A stretch of DNA of 64,000 nucleotides from Hymenobacter siberiensis (GTDB taxonomy: Bacteria > Bacteroidota > Bacteroidia > Cytophagales > Hymenobacteraceae): contig NZ_JAHLZY020000001.1 in the NCBI RefSeq assembly GCF_018967865.2, positions 3,348,001 through 3,412,000 of the forward strand, in the 5' to 3' direction. Both the position numbers and the translations under genes were made by a program. Below, piece after piece: positions 43,619 to 51,611 of this stretch. A model generated the notes under the pieces. The model searched no databases. It saw nothing but the letters and a program-made list of their open reading frames with translations, and had not been told where the DNA came from. How positions within the stretch are numbered: position 1 is the first letter of the stretch; each line of letters opens with the position of its first letter.

Positions 43619-44017
43619 CTATCGATTTAGATAACGCGGGTCGAAGCTAGCACCGCCAACCCCGTAGAGCATCACGGCCCGCGCATAGCGGAATAGTAGC
43701 GGCGTTACGGCCAATACGGCTACGACCACAGTTATCACATAAACCCACAGGGGCGAGTCGTTGGCGAGATAATAGAGCAAAAACCCAATTCCCAGCAGCG
43801 CTGCCGTCGAGAAACCCGAGCTTATGTACATCGCACCATAGTAAAATCCCGGCTCCGGCTCATAAGTCTAATGACAGACCGGACAGGCTTCGGGCATTTC
43901 CATAAAACTAGTGCTGAACGCCGCATGTGTAAAGAGCTTACCCGTATGGCAGCGCGGACACCGCAGTTCCAACAGCGCCCGGGCTGTAGATGCAACAGCC
44001 TTAGTGGGCTGCTGCAC
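43619..44017 (-). pseudogene. DUF983-family protein interrupted by an in-frame TAG
   Basis: Read from GTG 44017-44015 (overlapping the preceding TAG stop by one base) the frame encodes 132 residues, the normal DUF983 length, but codon 50 is TAG (43870-43868). The first half has the zinc-ribbon cysteines: ELRCPRCHTGKLF, then MEMPEACPVCH. The stop follows, where family members have a residue such as Gln before the SYEPEPGFYYGAMY-type motif. TYEPEPGFYYGAMYISSGF and two membrane helices follow. A C-to-T change in CAG would produce it. DUF983 proteins often accompany cytochrome oxidase genes. Readthrough, restart at Met 43831, or a sequencing error remain possible. Confidence 0.85.
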
Positions 44018-44271
44018 TATGCTTTGACCGCCTTGGGGTGCGTGCGACGATACCAGAAATAACCTACCGCTCCCATCAAAATATAGGGAACCGTCATTAT
44101 ATAAAGGATGCCCTTGTTGAGACCGGCCACGTCGTAATCATCACGCTCCTGCCGGGCCGCTTCTACTTGCGACTTACACATCGAGCATTGCGCCTGGGCA
44201 GCCAGCGGCGCCAAGCTTAGCATCACACCCAGGAACAGGGTAAAAGCAGCGGCAAAAAAGGTCTTTTTCAT
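44017..44271 (-). CDS. Small CSMCK-motif membrane protein of the oxidase cluster
   Basis: 84 aa. The signal or anchor helix is FAAAFTLFLGVMLSLAPLAA, followed directly by QAQCSMCKSQVEAARQE. A second helix is GILYIMTVPYILMGAVGYFW, and the tail is short and basic. The CxxC after the signal sequence could bind a metal or form a disulfide in the periplasm; a CXXCH heme motif is absent. The gene lies between DUF420 and DUF983 genes and overlaps the latter by one base. It resembles small proteins next to cytochrome oxidase genes in Cytophagales, where a role in assembly is plausible but unproven. Confidence 0.82.
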   Translation of the reverse strand: MKKTFFAAAFTLFLGVMLSLAPLAAQAQCSMCKSQVEAARQERDDYDVAGLNKGILYIMTVPYILMGAVGYFWYRRTHPKAVKA

Positions 44272-44310
44272 AATAAATCAACACGGAGATTAAAGCAAAG
44301 TTTCTTATTA

Positions 44311-44886
44311 TCAGACATAATACGGCGAAATCATAAAATACACAATAACGCCCGTGACTGATACGTACAGCCAGACCGGAAAGGTCCAGCGCGCAATGGC
44401 TTTGTGCTTGGTGTACTGTCCCGTGAGCGCGAAATAGAGCGTAAACAGCACGAGTCCTACCGTCACCACCGCGAGGCTGATATGGGTAAGAAGCAAGACG
44501 AAATAAATAAGACGGGCAGCCCCTACCCCACCAAAGTGCGTGCTTTCTACCTGCGAATGATACGCCACGTACGACAGCAGAAACAGCCCACCCAGGACGA
44601 AGGCCGTGCCCATGGCCGCCCGGTGGGCCAGCACGTTCTTCCGGCGGATAAAGTAATACCCAACCAGCAGGGCCACGGCCGTCAGTGAGTTCAGGCCGGC
44701 ATTCACGGCTGGCAGCATGCGCAAGTACGCATCAGCCCCATCAATCTTGAAAATGCCCTTGAAATAAAACAGTATTGCTACCAGCAGCGGCACCACGATG
44801 CCCAGGCCACCAAGGATAATTCTGTAGCGCGTATAGTCCCCGGGGGCCATTACCGGGGGGTGCAGTTGTTCAGTGGGGGTGTTCAT
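44311..44886 (-). CDS. DUF420 family membrane protein (oxidase-associated)
   Basis: 191 aa with four or five helices: ILGGLGIVVPLLVAILFYF, LNSLTAVALLVGYYFI, GTAFVLGGLFLLSYVAYHS, LIYFVLLLTHISLAVVTVGL and TFPVWLYVSVTGVIVYFM. The pattern RKNVLAHRAAMGTAF and LTHISLAVV with spaced His residues (AHR, YHSQ, LTHIS, TKHKAIARW) is the DUF420 signature. Bacillus CtaM, which is needed for heme-copper oxidase maturation, belongs to this family. It overlaps the SCO-like gene by 17 bases, so translation is coupled. Assembly function is inferred from family and context. Confidence 0.88.
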   Translation of the reverse strand: MNTPTEQLHPPVMAPGDYTRYRIILGGLGIVVPLLVAILFYFKGIFKIDGADAYLRMLPAVNAGLNSLTAVALLVGYYFIRRKNVLAHRAAMGTAFVLGGLFLLSYVAYHSQVESTHFGGVGAARLIYFVLLLTHISLAVVTVGLVLFTLYFALTGQYTKHKAIARWTFPVWLYVSVTGVIVYFMISPYYV

Positions 44887-45544
44887 AATCGTAGAGCTGC
44901 ACCGTTACTTCCGTGAGTAAGCGGTCTATTTCGCGTCCGTCGGTGCCATCATAAATGCCACGCACCCGTCGCTGATTGTCAACCAACAACAGCCGGCCGG
45001 CGGGGATGTTAGCCGTGTACACGGCCCCAGCCAGTCGCTTGGGGTCGGCGGTGAGGCGAAACTCCTGCTGCGTGAGTTTTTTGAGGGTATCGGCCGCACC
45101 GGTCAGGAAAAACCATTTGCCCGCAGTGGCACCGTATTGCTCGGCCAGCTTCGTCAGGGCAATGGTCTGGCTGGGTTCACCATTCAGCACGAAGGTGACC
45201 AGACGCACGCGGGGCTCGTGCCGGAACTTCTCCTGCACCCGCAGCAATTGGCGGGCTACGCGGACGCTGGCTTCATCGGCACCAAAAAACTGGGCGATGT
45301 ATAACCCCTGGCCCAACTCCCGGCTGCTCACATCCCGCCCATTAGCAGACGACAATTGAAACGGCGCTATTTGGTGGAAAACAGTATCGCGCTGCCACTC
45401 CCCGCCAACCTGCGTGGAATCCACGCGGTCGGGCAGGTAAGTTGGCAGCGCGTAACGGTTGGAGCCGAAGCGGAACAGGAACAGAAAGGCCAGTACTGGC
45501 ACCAATAGCAGTAGCCCCAGCAAAATGGTTTGGCGGGGCCGCAT
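44870..45544 (-). CDS. SCO1/SenC-like protein lacking the copper-binding cysteines
   Basis: 224 aa with an N-terminal anchor (ILLGLLLLVPVLAFLFLF). The thioredoxin-like fold of SCO proteins is recognisable: IAPFQLSSANGRDVSSREL, LYIAQFF, then VRLVTFVLNGEPSQTIALTK, LAEQYGATAGKWFFLTG, and LLVDNQRRVRGIYDG. At the position where SCO proteins have TxCPxxCP, this one has FFGADEASVRVARQ, with no Cys. The copper-ligand His before the last strand is also absent. SCO proteins normally deliver copper to the CuA site of subunit II or reduce its cysteines. This one cannot do so by the known mechanism, although it keeps the family position in the cluster. Confidence 0.85.
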   Translation of the reverse strand: MRPRQTILLGLLLLVPVLAFLFLFRFGSNRYALPTYLPDRVDSTQVGGEWQRDTVFHQIAPFQLSSANGRDVSSRELGQGLYIAQFFGADEASVRVARQLLRVQEKFRHEPRVRLVTFVLNGEPSQTIALTKLAEQYGATAGKWFFLTGAADTLKKLTQQEFRLTADPKRLAGAVYTANIPAGRLLLVDNQRRVRGIYDGTDGREIDRLLTEVTVQLYDYEHPH

Positions 45545-45547
45545 CCG

Positions 45548-45892
45548 CTATTTAAACATGCTTTGCAGCACTTCGCCCATGAACGAGCCTTCGGTAACCA
45601 GCGCCACCAACAGCCATACCAACAGGGACACCGGCACCAGAATGGTCCAAATCAGTCCTTTGGTTTCGTGCTTCAGGTGCATGAACTCAGCCACAATAAA
45701 GAATGCTTTCATGATGGTGAGCACGATGAAAATGCTATTGCGCAGCGTACTCGGGGACATCAGGAATACGAAAACGAATTCGACGGCCGTGATACCAACC
45801 AGGATGCCGAATACCCGCCAAATCCAGGCGGTGTTTGGCTTGGCGATTTCACCCGGGGCAAGGGTGTGTTCAGTAGTTGCGTGAGAAGCCAT
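45548..45892 (-). CDS. Cytochrome c oxidase subunit IV (prokaryotic type)
   Basis: 114 aa. Three membrane helices (IWRVFGILVGITAVEFVFVF, SIFIVLTIMKAFFIVAEFMH, LIWTILVPVSLLVWLLVALV) with the typical KAFFIVAEFMHLKHE segment of the bacterial subunit IV/COX4_pro family. It is an accessory, non-catalytic subunit that stabilises the oxidase in the inner membrane. The start is clear: ATG 45892, upstream of the first helix. It is separated from the upstream subunit III gene by a 105-base gap holding a hairpin of 7-mer repeats (45905-45993) and followed 3 bases later by the SCO-like gene. Confidence 0.9.
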   Translation of the reverse strand: MASHATTEHTLAPGEIAKPNTAWIWRVFGILVGITAVEFVFVFLMSPSTLRNSIFIVLTIMKAFFIVAEFMHLKHETKGLIWTILVPVSLLVWLLVALVTEGSFMGEVLQSMFK

Positions 45893-45904
45893 TGGGTAAG
45901 TTAT

Positions 45905-45993
45905 GAGTTATGAGTTAAAAGTTATAAGTTAAAAGCGTGGGTTAGCGAGTGGATTTGACCAACTGATAACCCTTAACTTTTAACTCATAACTC
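45905..45993. repeat. Heptad-repeat hairpin between subunit III and IV genes
   Basis: The left arm is tandem 7-mers (GAGTTAT, GAGTTAA, AAGTTAT, AAGTTAA) and the right arm is the reverse complement (AACTTTTAACTCATAACTC). Twenty bases of each arm (45905-45924, 45974-45993) match perfectly. It lies inside the oxidase transcription unit. Confidence 0.85.
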
Positions 45994-45997
45994 TTTT

Positions 45998-46771
45998 TCA
46001 AACGAGGTAGAAGAAGGTGAATACGAACACCCACACCAAGTCTACAAAGTGCCAGTAGAGGCCGATTTTCTCAATCATCTCGTAGTGCCCGCGCTTTTCG
46101 AAGGTACCGTTGGTGGTAGCAATAAAGCACCACACCAACAGGCAGACGCCCGAGAATACGTGCGTACCGTGGAAACCGGTGATGAAGAAGAACAAGTCGG
46201 CGAATAGCACTGGCCCGTACTGGTTCATTGCCAGATTAGCTCCGTGGAACACGGTACCGTCGGCCATTACCGTGCCTTCGGTGTGGCCGTGGATGAAGTG
46301 ACCCCACTCCCAGGCCTGACTGGCCAAAAAGGCAGAGCCAAACAGGATGGTCCAGAGCAGCCACTTTTGCACATCGGCTTTATCCATGCGGTGGCCGGCT
46401 TCTACGGCCAGCACCATCGTCACGGAGCTCAGAATCAGAATCATAGTCATCAGGGCCACGAAACCGAGCGGAACGTTGGCCTCGCCCATGCCGGGGAAGG
46501 CATTGAATACGTGGTCAGGGATGGGCCACCAGCGCGTGCTGAACACAAAATCTTTAGCTTCACCCGTAAAAACCTCGTGCTTATGGCGAATCATGCCATA
46601 GGTGGTGAGGAAGGCGGCAAAGGTAAATGCGTCAGAAAGCAGGAAAAACCACATCATCAGCTTACCGTAGCTCGCTTTGAAGGGTTCGTTGCCGCCATCC
46701 CAGTTGCCGGTGCGCGGGGCATCGTGAGTAGCGGAAGCCGCGGGATGCGGCAAAGTGGTCGGTTGGGCCAT
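45998..46771 (-). CDS. ctaE: Cytochrome c oxidase subunit III (257 aa)
   Basis: 257 aa with about six helices, including LMMWFFLLSDAFTFAAFLTT, FVALMTMILILSSVTMVLAV and LFADLFFFITGFHGTHVFSG. The conserved GFHGTHV segment and a final YWHFVDLVWVFVFTFFYL are hallmarks of subunit III, as is a QAWEWGHF segment with the membrane Glu. It is a non-catalytic core subunit that stabilises subunit I and its proton uptake. A second, shorter subunit III homologue (46793-47380) lies immediately upstream. The order III-III-IV fits a caa3/aa3-type cluster of Bacteroidota. Confidence 0.93.
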   Translation of the reverse strand: MAQPTTLPHPAASATHDAPRTGNWDGGNEPFKASYGKLMMWFFLLSDAFTFAAFLTTYGMIRHKHEVFTGEAKDFVFSTRWWPIPDHVFNAFPGMGEANVPLGFVALMTMILILSSVTMVLAVEAGHRMDKADVQKWLLWTILFGSAFLASQAWEWGHFIHGHTEGTVMADGTVFHGANLAMNQYGPVLFADLFFFITGFHGTHVFSGVCLLVWCFIATTNGTFEKRGHYEMIEKIGLYWHFVDLVWVFVFTFFYLV

Positions 46772-46792
46772 AGCAGACAGCGTAATGTCGTT

Positions 46793-47380
46793 TTAGTGGT
46801 TCAAAAGTAAGAACAAATACAGGTACAGCCAAAGCCCGCCCAGGAAGTGCCAGTATAAAGTAGCGTTGCCGATGGAGAGCAAGGCACGCGAATGCACCTG
46901 ATAATTAAGCGTCCGCCTGAGTACTACGGCCAGAAAAACAAGCCCCGTAACCAAGTGAAAAGCGTGCACACCCATCAAAACGTATACGAATGAACCGGAA
47001 GGATTGGCATCGGCTCCGCCAAAGTACGTATTGCCGCCCACCAGGTCGCCGAAGCTATGGTACTGTCCCACCAGGAAAGCCAACCCAAGTACCAGCGTGA
47101 CAATCATACCGATTTTCACCCGGTTGATTTCGTCCTTACGTGCTGAGAAATAGGCCCATTGTATGCTCGCACTGCTCAGCGCAATCAGAATGGAGTTGAT
47201 GAGAAGTGAAGCGGGCAGGTCAAACTCGCGCCAGTTGCCTTCATCGCGGCGCACGATGTAGCCGCTGGTAAAAGCCGCGAACATCATCACAATGCTGAAA
47301 ATAAGTAGAATAAGCAGCACGCGCTTAGGGTGCCAGCCTAGTCCAACTTCCTTTTCGGATAACGTTTCAGAAGGATTCAT
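46793..47380 (-). CDS. Second subunit III-like heme-copper oxidase protein (195 aa)
   Basis: 195 aa, five helices. VLLILLIFSIVMMFAAFTSGYIV is the first, and then FVYVLMGVHAFHLVTGLVFL and NATLYWHFLGGLWLYLYLFL carry the subunit III signature His and Trp. It is shorter than the adjacent 257-aa paralogue and lacks its N-terminal extension. Tandem subunit III-like genes occur in several Bacteroidota oxidase clusters, and the shorter one may replace the missing first helices of the longer or join a second position. Which one binds CtaD cannot be told from sequence. Confidence 0.88.
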   Translation of the reverse strand: MNPSETLSEKEVGLGWHPKRVLLILLIFSIVMMFAAFTSGYIVRRDEGNWREFDLPASLLINSILIALSSASIQWAYFSARKDEINRVKIGMIVTLVLGLAFLVGQYHSFGDLVGGNTYFGGADANPSGSFVYVLMGVHAFHLVTGLVFLAVVLRRTLNYQVHSRALLSIGNATLYWHFLGGLWLYLYLFLLLNH

Positions 47381-47475
47381 AATCTAGATATTAGGGGAAT
47401 TGGTTGACGTTTTTTAGTTGCTGACAGCCCGTTTTTTTTATTCCCGGCAGGCAACTAGCTATTAACAACCAACAA

Positions 47476-48330
47476 CTATATTTTGTCCAGTACCAAAGCA
47501 ATTTGTACGATGGGCAGGTACAAAAAAGAAGCAAACATGATGCGCAGTGCCGCCTTGCGCGACTGCGTACGCATCAGCTGCACCGTGAGCAACAGAAACA
47601 GCACGCCCGCCACTACCGCTACCAATGCCGATATACGACCGGAAATATTGAATTCCAGCGGCAACAGGCTAAGCGGAATCAGCAGCAGCGTGTAGGTCAT
47701 TATCTGAAACGCGGTGCGCAGGTCGCGGTTGCCAGGCGAGGGCAACATTTTGAAGCCGGCCCGCTTATAATCGTCGTCGGCCACCCAGGCAATGGCCCAG
47801 AAGTGCGGAAACTGCCACATGAACTGAATCCCGAACAGCACCCACGCCTCTACCCCAATGTAGCCAGTGGCCGCCACCCAGCCGATAAGCGGCGGCAAAC
47901 CACCCGGCACAGCGCCTACGGCAACACAAATAGGCGATATCGTTTTAAGCGGCGTGTAGATGAATCCGTACAGGATAAGCGACAGAAGCGATAGCCCTGC
48001 GGTGAGCGGGTTGAACAGATACCACAGCAGCCCCAACCCAGCTACCCCCAGCAACACGCAGAAGACCCAGGCTTCGCCCGGCGATAGAATGCCCATTGGG
48101 AGTGGCCGCTTGGCCGTGCGGGTCATTAACTTATCCAGCTCCCGCTCGTGAACCTGGTTGATAATGTTGGCCGAGCCAGTCACGAGCAGGCCACCCAGCA
48201 TCACCAGTAAAGCCCGGCTCCAACTGAAATCGTGTGCTCCCAGCATATACCCGATGGCGCTGGAAAACGCTACAGTGAGCGAAAGCCGGAATTTGAGCAG
48301 CTGAAAATAGGCGCGGGCCTTAACCATCAA
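47476..48330 (-). CDS. ctaB: Protoheme IX farnesyltransferase (heme O synthase)
   Basis: 284 aa; ATG at 48330 or the second Met at 48327. UbiA-type prenyltransferase with about nine helices. The first Asp-rich-type motif is NIINQVHERELDKLMTRTAK (then RPLP), which matches the CyoE/CtaB family NxxxxxxxxDxxMxRT pattern. The second is AIAWVADDDYKRAGFKMLPS. It adds farnesyl to heme B to give heme O, which CtaA (upstream on the same strand) oxidises to heme A for CtaD. Its place between ctaA and the subunit III genes fits one biogenesis unit. Confidence 0.95.
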   Translation of the reverse strand: MMVKARAYFQLLKFRLSLTVAFSSAIGYMLGAHDFSWSRALLVMLGGLLVTGSANIINQVHERELDKLMTRTAKRPLPMGILSPGEAWVFCVLLGVAGLGLLWYLFNPLTAGLSLLSLILYGFIYTPLKTISPICVAVGAVPGGLPPLIGWVAATGYIGVEAWVLFGIQFMWQFPHFWAIAWVADDDYKRAGFKMLPSPGNRDLRTAFQIMTYTLLLIPLSLLPLEFNISGRISALVAVVAGVLFLLLTVQLMRTQSRKAALRIMFASFLYLPIVQIALVLDKI

Positions 48331-48393
48331 TTGTACTTATAATTTCGTTGTGAGGTCCAACTTGTCGAAGATGCACCCAACGGGGCCGCGAAG

Positions 48394-49536
48394 TTACGCA
48401 ACAACCCGCCGGGGTGCATCTGTGGGCGCAATAGTTTCCGTGCTTTTACGCGCACGGACCACGGCCAGCAGCGTCAGAAACTGTACGCCAAACAATACAG
48501 TAGCCAGAGTAAGATGCACTGGCTGCACCACGGCCGGCAGTGCAAACGACGCTAGCACGATTCCGGCCAGAATTTCCAGGCCAATCAGGCTGAGCGTAGC
48601 TGTAACCAAATTGCGCAGGCGTTTTTGGACAAGCTGCCAAATCTCGTAGCCCAGGTACACGTTCAGCAGCAAAACCGCAGCCGATACCGTACGATGCAGG
48701 CTGAACACGCTACCCAGCTTGCTCACCCAGTTTTCGCGCCCTACATAGTCCGCTGCGGCCGATACAATGTCTACTTGTTCGCGCACCTGCGTCCCCAGCA
48801 CAATCTGCCAGAACGTGAGCAGCAGCGCGGCCCAAAGCCATATTTGCAAAGCGGCCGCTGGACGCTTCATCCCGACACTCGCATCAATAAGTTCCGCTTC
48901 CGGCAATCGCGATGTAACATCGCCTTGCCCCCACCGTGCCCGGTCAACAGCGTACAGTAGCAGCGCTACTATCACCAGCGCCAGCGCCATGTGCACCGTT
49001 ACCATCACGGGCAGCAAATTGGTGGAAACCACCAATGAACCAAGGTAGCCTTGCACCCCCGTCAGAATAAACGAAGCAAATGCCAGCCAGAAAATAGTGC
49101 GGTCGCGCCGCCAGTAAGGCAGGGCGAACGCAACGGTAAGAAAAACAAATACTCCAATTAGCGCGCCCAACAATCGGTTTACGTACTCAATCCAGGTTTT
49201 CACCGGGTTGAAATCCGTTTCGATATATTGCGTGGGATGGGCAAATATGCTGCCCGCAACCTGCGCAAAACCCATTCGTTGCAGCGTTCGGGCCAGCTTC
49301 TGGTTTTTGGCCACCCGTTGCGCCGTGTATATCTCTTTGTAATCTGGAGGCAGCTGGCTGGCTTCGGTTGGGGGCACCCATTGGCCAAAGCATTTGGGCC
49401 AATCCGGGCATCCCATGCCACTGCCGGTACTCCGAACTACTCCACCCACCAGAATCAACAGGTAAACGCTTACGACGGTGAGAATGCCCACAAAACGGAA
49501 ACGCCGTACGGCAGGGCTCAAATGAAATTTCTCCAT
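48394..49536 (-). CDS. ctaA: Heme A synthase (COX15/CtaA family)
   Basis: 380 aa with eight helices. Conserved segments are ILVGGVVRSTGSGMGCPDWP (with the following KCFGQWVPP), then YIETDFNPVKTWIEYVNRLL and ILTGVQGYLGSLVVSTNLLP, and heme-ligand His sites in VTVHMALALVI, FSLHRTVSAAVLLL and VQPVHLTLATVLFG. It oxidises the heme O methyl group to the formyl of heme A in the inner membrane. The gene starts a second transcription unit: a terminator for ctaD (49651-49624) lies about 90 bases upstream, though no consensus promoter was seen in that gap. It is followed 63 bases later by ctaB. Confidence 0.95.
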   Translation of the reverse strand: MEKFHLSPAVRRFRFVGILTVVSVYLLILVGGVVRSTGSGMGCPDWPKCFGQWVPPTEASQLPPDYKEIYTAQRVAKNQKLARTLQRMGFAQVAGSIFAHPTQYIETDFNPVKTWIEYVNRLLGALIGVFVFLTVAFALPYWRRDRTIFWLAFASFILTGVQGYLGSLVVSTNLLPVMVTVHMALALVIVALLLYAVDRARWGQGDVTSRLPEAELIDASVGMKRPAAALQIWLWAALLLTFWQIVLGTQVREQVDIVSAAADYVGRENWVSKLGSVFSLHRTVSAAVLLLNVYLGYEIWQLVQKRLRNLVTATLSLIGLEILAGIVLASFALPAVVQPVHLTLATVLFGVQFLTLLAVVRARKSTETIAPTDAPRRVVA

Positions 49537-49623
49537 AGTGAAAAGACGGCTACCTCTGCCCTACGCAACCGCAGGACACAAGTAAAACAGATTATTTAAG
49601 GGATTGATTAAATCCCATGAACC

Positions 49624-49651
49624 AAAAACGGGCCGCCGGTTAGGCGGCCCG
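49624..49651 (-). terminator. Rho-independent terminator after ctaD
   Basis: On the minus strand CGGGCCGCC (49651-49643) pairs with GGCGGCCCG (49637-49629), loop of 5, followed by TTTTT (49628-49624). It lies 46 bases after the ctaD stop and splits the cluster into an act-ctaCD unit and a ctaA-onward unit. Confidence 0.88.
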
Positions 49652-49696
49652 CTTCGGGACTTTACCAAGTAGCTTGGTTAATCAGGCTTTTGCTAA

Positions 49697-51589
49697 CTAA
49701 TCAGCCAACTCCTGCTCATAGGGCAGGTTAGACGACTGCGTTTGCGAGTACGGTACGTTCTGGGGGATAAAGTCCACATCCGAACCGGGCTTGCTATAGT
49801 CGTAGGGCCAGCGATATACCGCTGGAATCTCGCCGGGCCAGTTGCCGTGGCCGGGTACTACTGGTGTCGTCCACTCCAGCGTATTCGAGTTCCAAGGATT
49901 CTCCGTAGCCCGGCGGCCACGGAAGATGCTGTAGAAGAAGTTGAAGATGAAAATAAACTGGCCGAAGAAAGTAATGATGGCCGCAACCGAGATAAACTTG
50001 TTCATGTCCGCGAATTGCGAGAAAGCATCAAATCCAGTCCAGGCATAGTAACGACGGGGGAAACCGGCAATACCTACATAGTGCATCGGCATGAATATCA
50101 GATACACACCAGCGAACGTGAGCCAGAAGTGGATGTAACCCAGCTTGTCGTCCATCATACGGCCAAACATCTTGGGAAACCAGTGATAAACACCGGCAAA
50201 CAAGCCGAAGAATGCCGCGCTACCCATTACCAAGTGGAAGTGAGCAACCACGAAATAGGTGTTGTGCATCTGGATATCCAGCGTTGCATTACCGAGAATG
50301 ATACCCGTGAGGCCACCCGAGATAAACAGCGATACAAAACCAATAGAGAACAACATGGCCGCCGTGAAACGGATATTACCGCGCCAGAGCGTAGCCAGCC
50401 AGTTGAATACCTTCACACCCGAAGGCACAGCGATAATCAGCGTCAAGAACATGAATACTGAGCCTAGGAAGGGGTTCATTCCCGTTACGAACATGTGGTG
50501 AGCCCACACAACGAACGACAGCAGCGAGATACCAATCAGCGAACCAATCATGGCGCGGTAGCCGAAGATGGGCTTACGAGCATTAGTGGCAAGAACTTCC
50601 GATACCATACCCATAGCAGGCATGATTACGATATATACCTCGGGGTGCCCCAGGAACCAGAACAAGTGCTGGAACAATACCGGCGAACCGCCCTGGTTGC
50701 TCAATGCCTGACCGGCAATGTAGATGTCCGACAGGAAGAAAGAGGTACCGAAAGAACGGTCGAACACCAGCAGCAAAGCAGCCGCGAACAGGACCGGGAA
50801 CGCGAGGATACCCAGAATGGCAGTCAAGAAGAAAGCCCAAATGGTAAGCGGCAGCTTGCTCATGCTCATACCACGGGTACGCATGTTGATGACCGTGGTC
50901 ACGTAGTTTACACCACCCAGCAGCTGCGACACGATGAAGAACACCATGCTCACCAACCACAGCGTCATGCCAGCACCGGAGCCGGGAATGGCCTGCGGCA
51001 ATGCACTCAGCGGCGGGTAGATTGTCCAGCCAGCAGCTGCTGGACCGGTTTCAATAAACAGCGAGGAGAACATAATAATGCTCGACAGGAAGAAGAACCA
51101 GTACGAGAGCATGTTCATGAAGCCCGAAGCCATGTCGCGGGCACCCACTTGCAGCGGAATCAGGAAGTTCGAGAAGGTACCGCTCAAACCGGCAGTCAGC
51201 ACGAAGAATACCATGATAGTACCGTGCATCGTTACCAGTGCAAGGTAAAACTCAGGGTTCAACTTACCAGCCTGAATCCAGCCACCGAGAACGGGTTTCA
51301 ACCACTCCATCGTGCCTTCGGGCCAGCCAAGCTGCAAACGGAATAAGCTCGAGAGAGTACCACCAATGATGGCCCACAGCATACCCGTAATCAGGTACTG
51401 CTTAGCAATCTGCTTGTGGTCCTGACTGAACACGTACTTCCACATCCAGTGCTGGTCGTGGTGCTCGTGCTCGTGGTCATCATGTAACAGGTGGTCGCCG
51501 TGCTCGATAGCCGGCACCGGAGCGGAACCAATACCGCCCTGCGTTTGCACGCCTGGAGAAAGATTTGGTTTGGGTGTCATGTCTGACAT
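49697..51589 (-). CDS. ctaD: Cytochrome c oxidase subunit I
   Basis: 630 aa, twelve helices plus an extra N-terminal His-rich segment (HLLHDDHEHEHHDQH). The low-spin heme ligand lies in VTMHGTIMVF. The CuB His/Tyr site is FWFLGHPEVYIVIMPAMG (His-Tyr crosslink type) with VWAHHMFVTGM, and the heme a3/a pair is in QMHNTYFVVAHFHLVMGSAA. HPEVY gives the K-pathway Tyr of A-family oxidases. It reduces O2 to water and pumps protons. It follows ctaC with a 22-base gap, and a terminator follows its stop. Confidence 0.97.
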   Translation of the reverse strand: MSDMTPKPNLSPGVQTQGGIGSAPVPAIEHGDHLLHDDHEHEHHDQHWMWKYVFSQDHKQIAKQYLITGMLWAIIGGTLSSLFRLQLGWPEGTMEWLKPVLGGWIQAGKLNPEFYLALVTMHGTIMVFFVLTAGLSGTFSNFLIPLQVGARDMASGFMNMLSYWFFFLSSIIMFSSLFIETGPAAAGWTIYPPLSALPQAIPGSGAGMTLWLVSMVFFIVSQLLGGVNYVTTVINMRTRGMSMSKLPLTIWAFFLTAILGILAFPVLFAAALLLVFDRSFGTSFFLSDIYIAGQALSNQGGSPVLFQHLFWFLGHPEVYIVIMPAMGMVSEVLATNARKPIFGYRAMIGSLIGISLLSFVVWAHHMFVTGMNPFLGSVFMFLTLIIAVPSGVKVFNWLATLWRGNIRFTAAMLFSIGFVSLFISGGLTGIILGNATLDIQMHNTYFVVAHFHLVMGSAAFFGLFAGVYHWFPKMFGRMMDDKLGYIHFWLTFAGVYLIFMPMHYVGIAGFPRRYYAWTGFDAFSQFADMNKFISVAAIITFFGQFIFIFNFFYSIFRGRRATENPWNSNTLEWTTPVVPGHGNWPGEIPAVYRWPYDYSKPGSDVDFIPQNVPYSQTQSSNLPYEQELAD

Positions 51590-51611
51590 AGCAGAATACC
51601 GTTAGTAGTTA

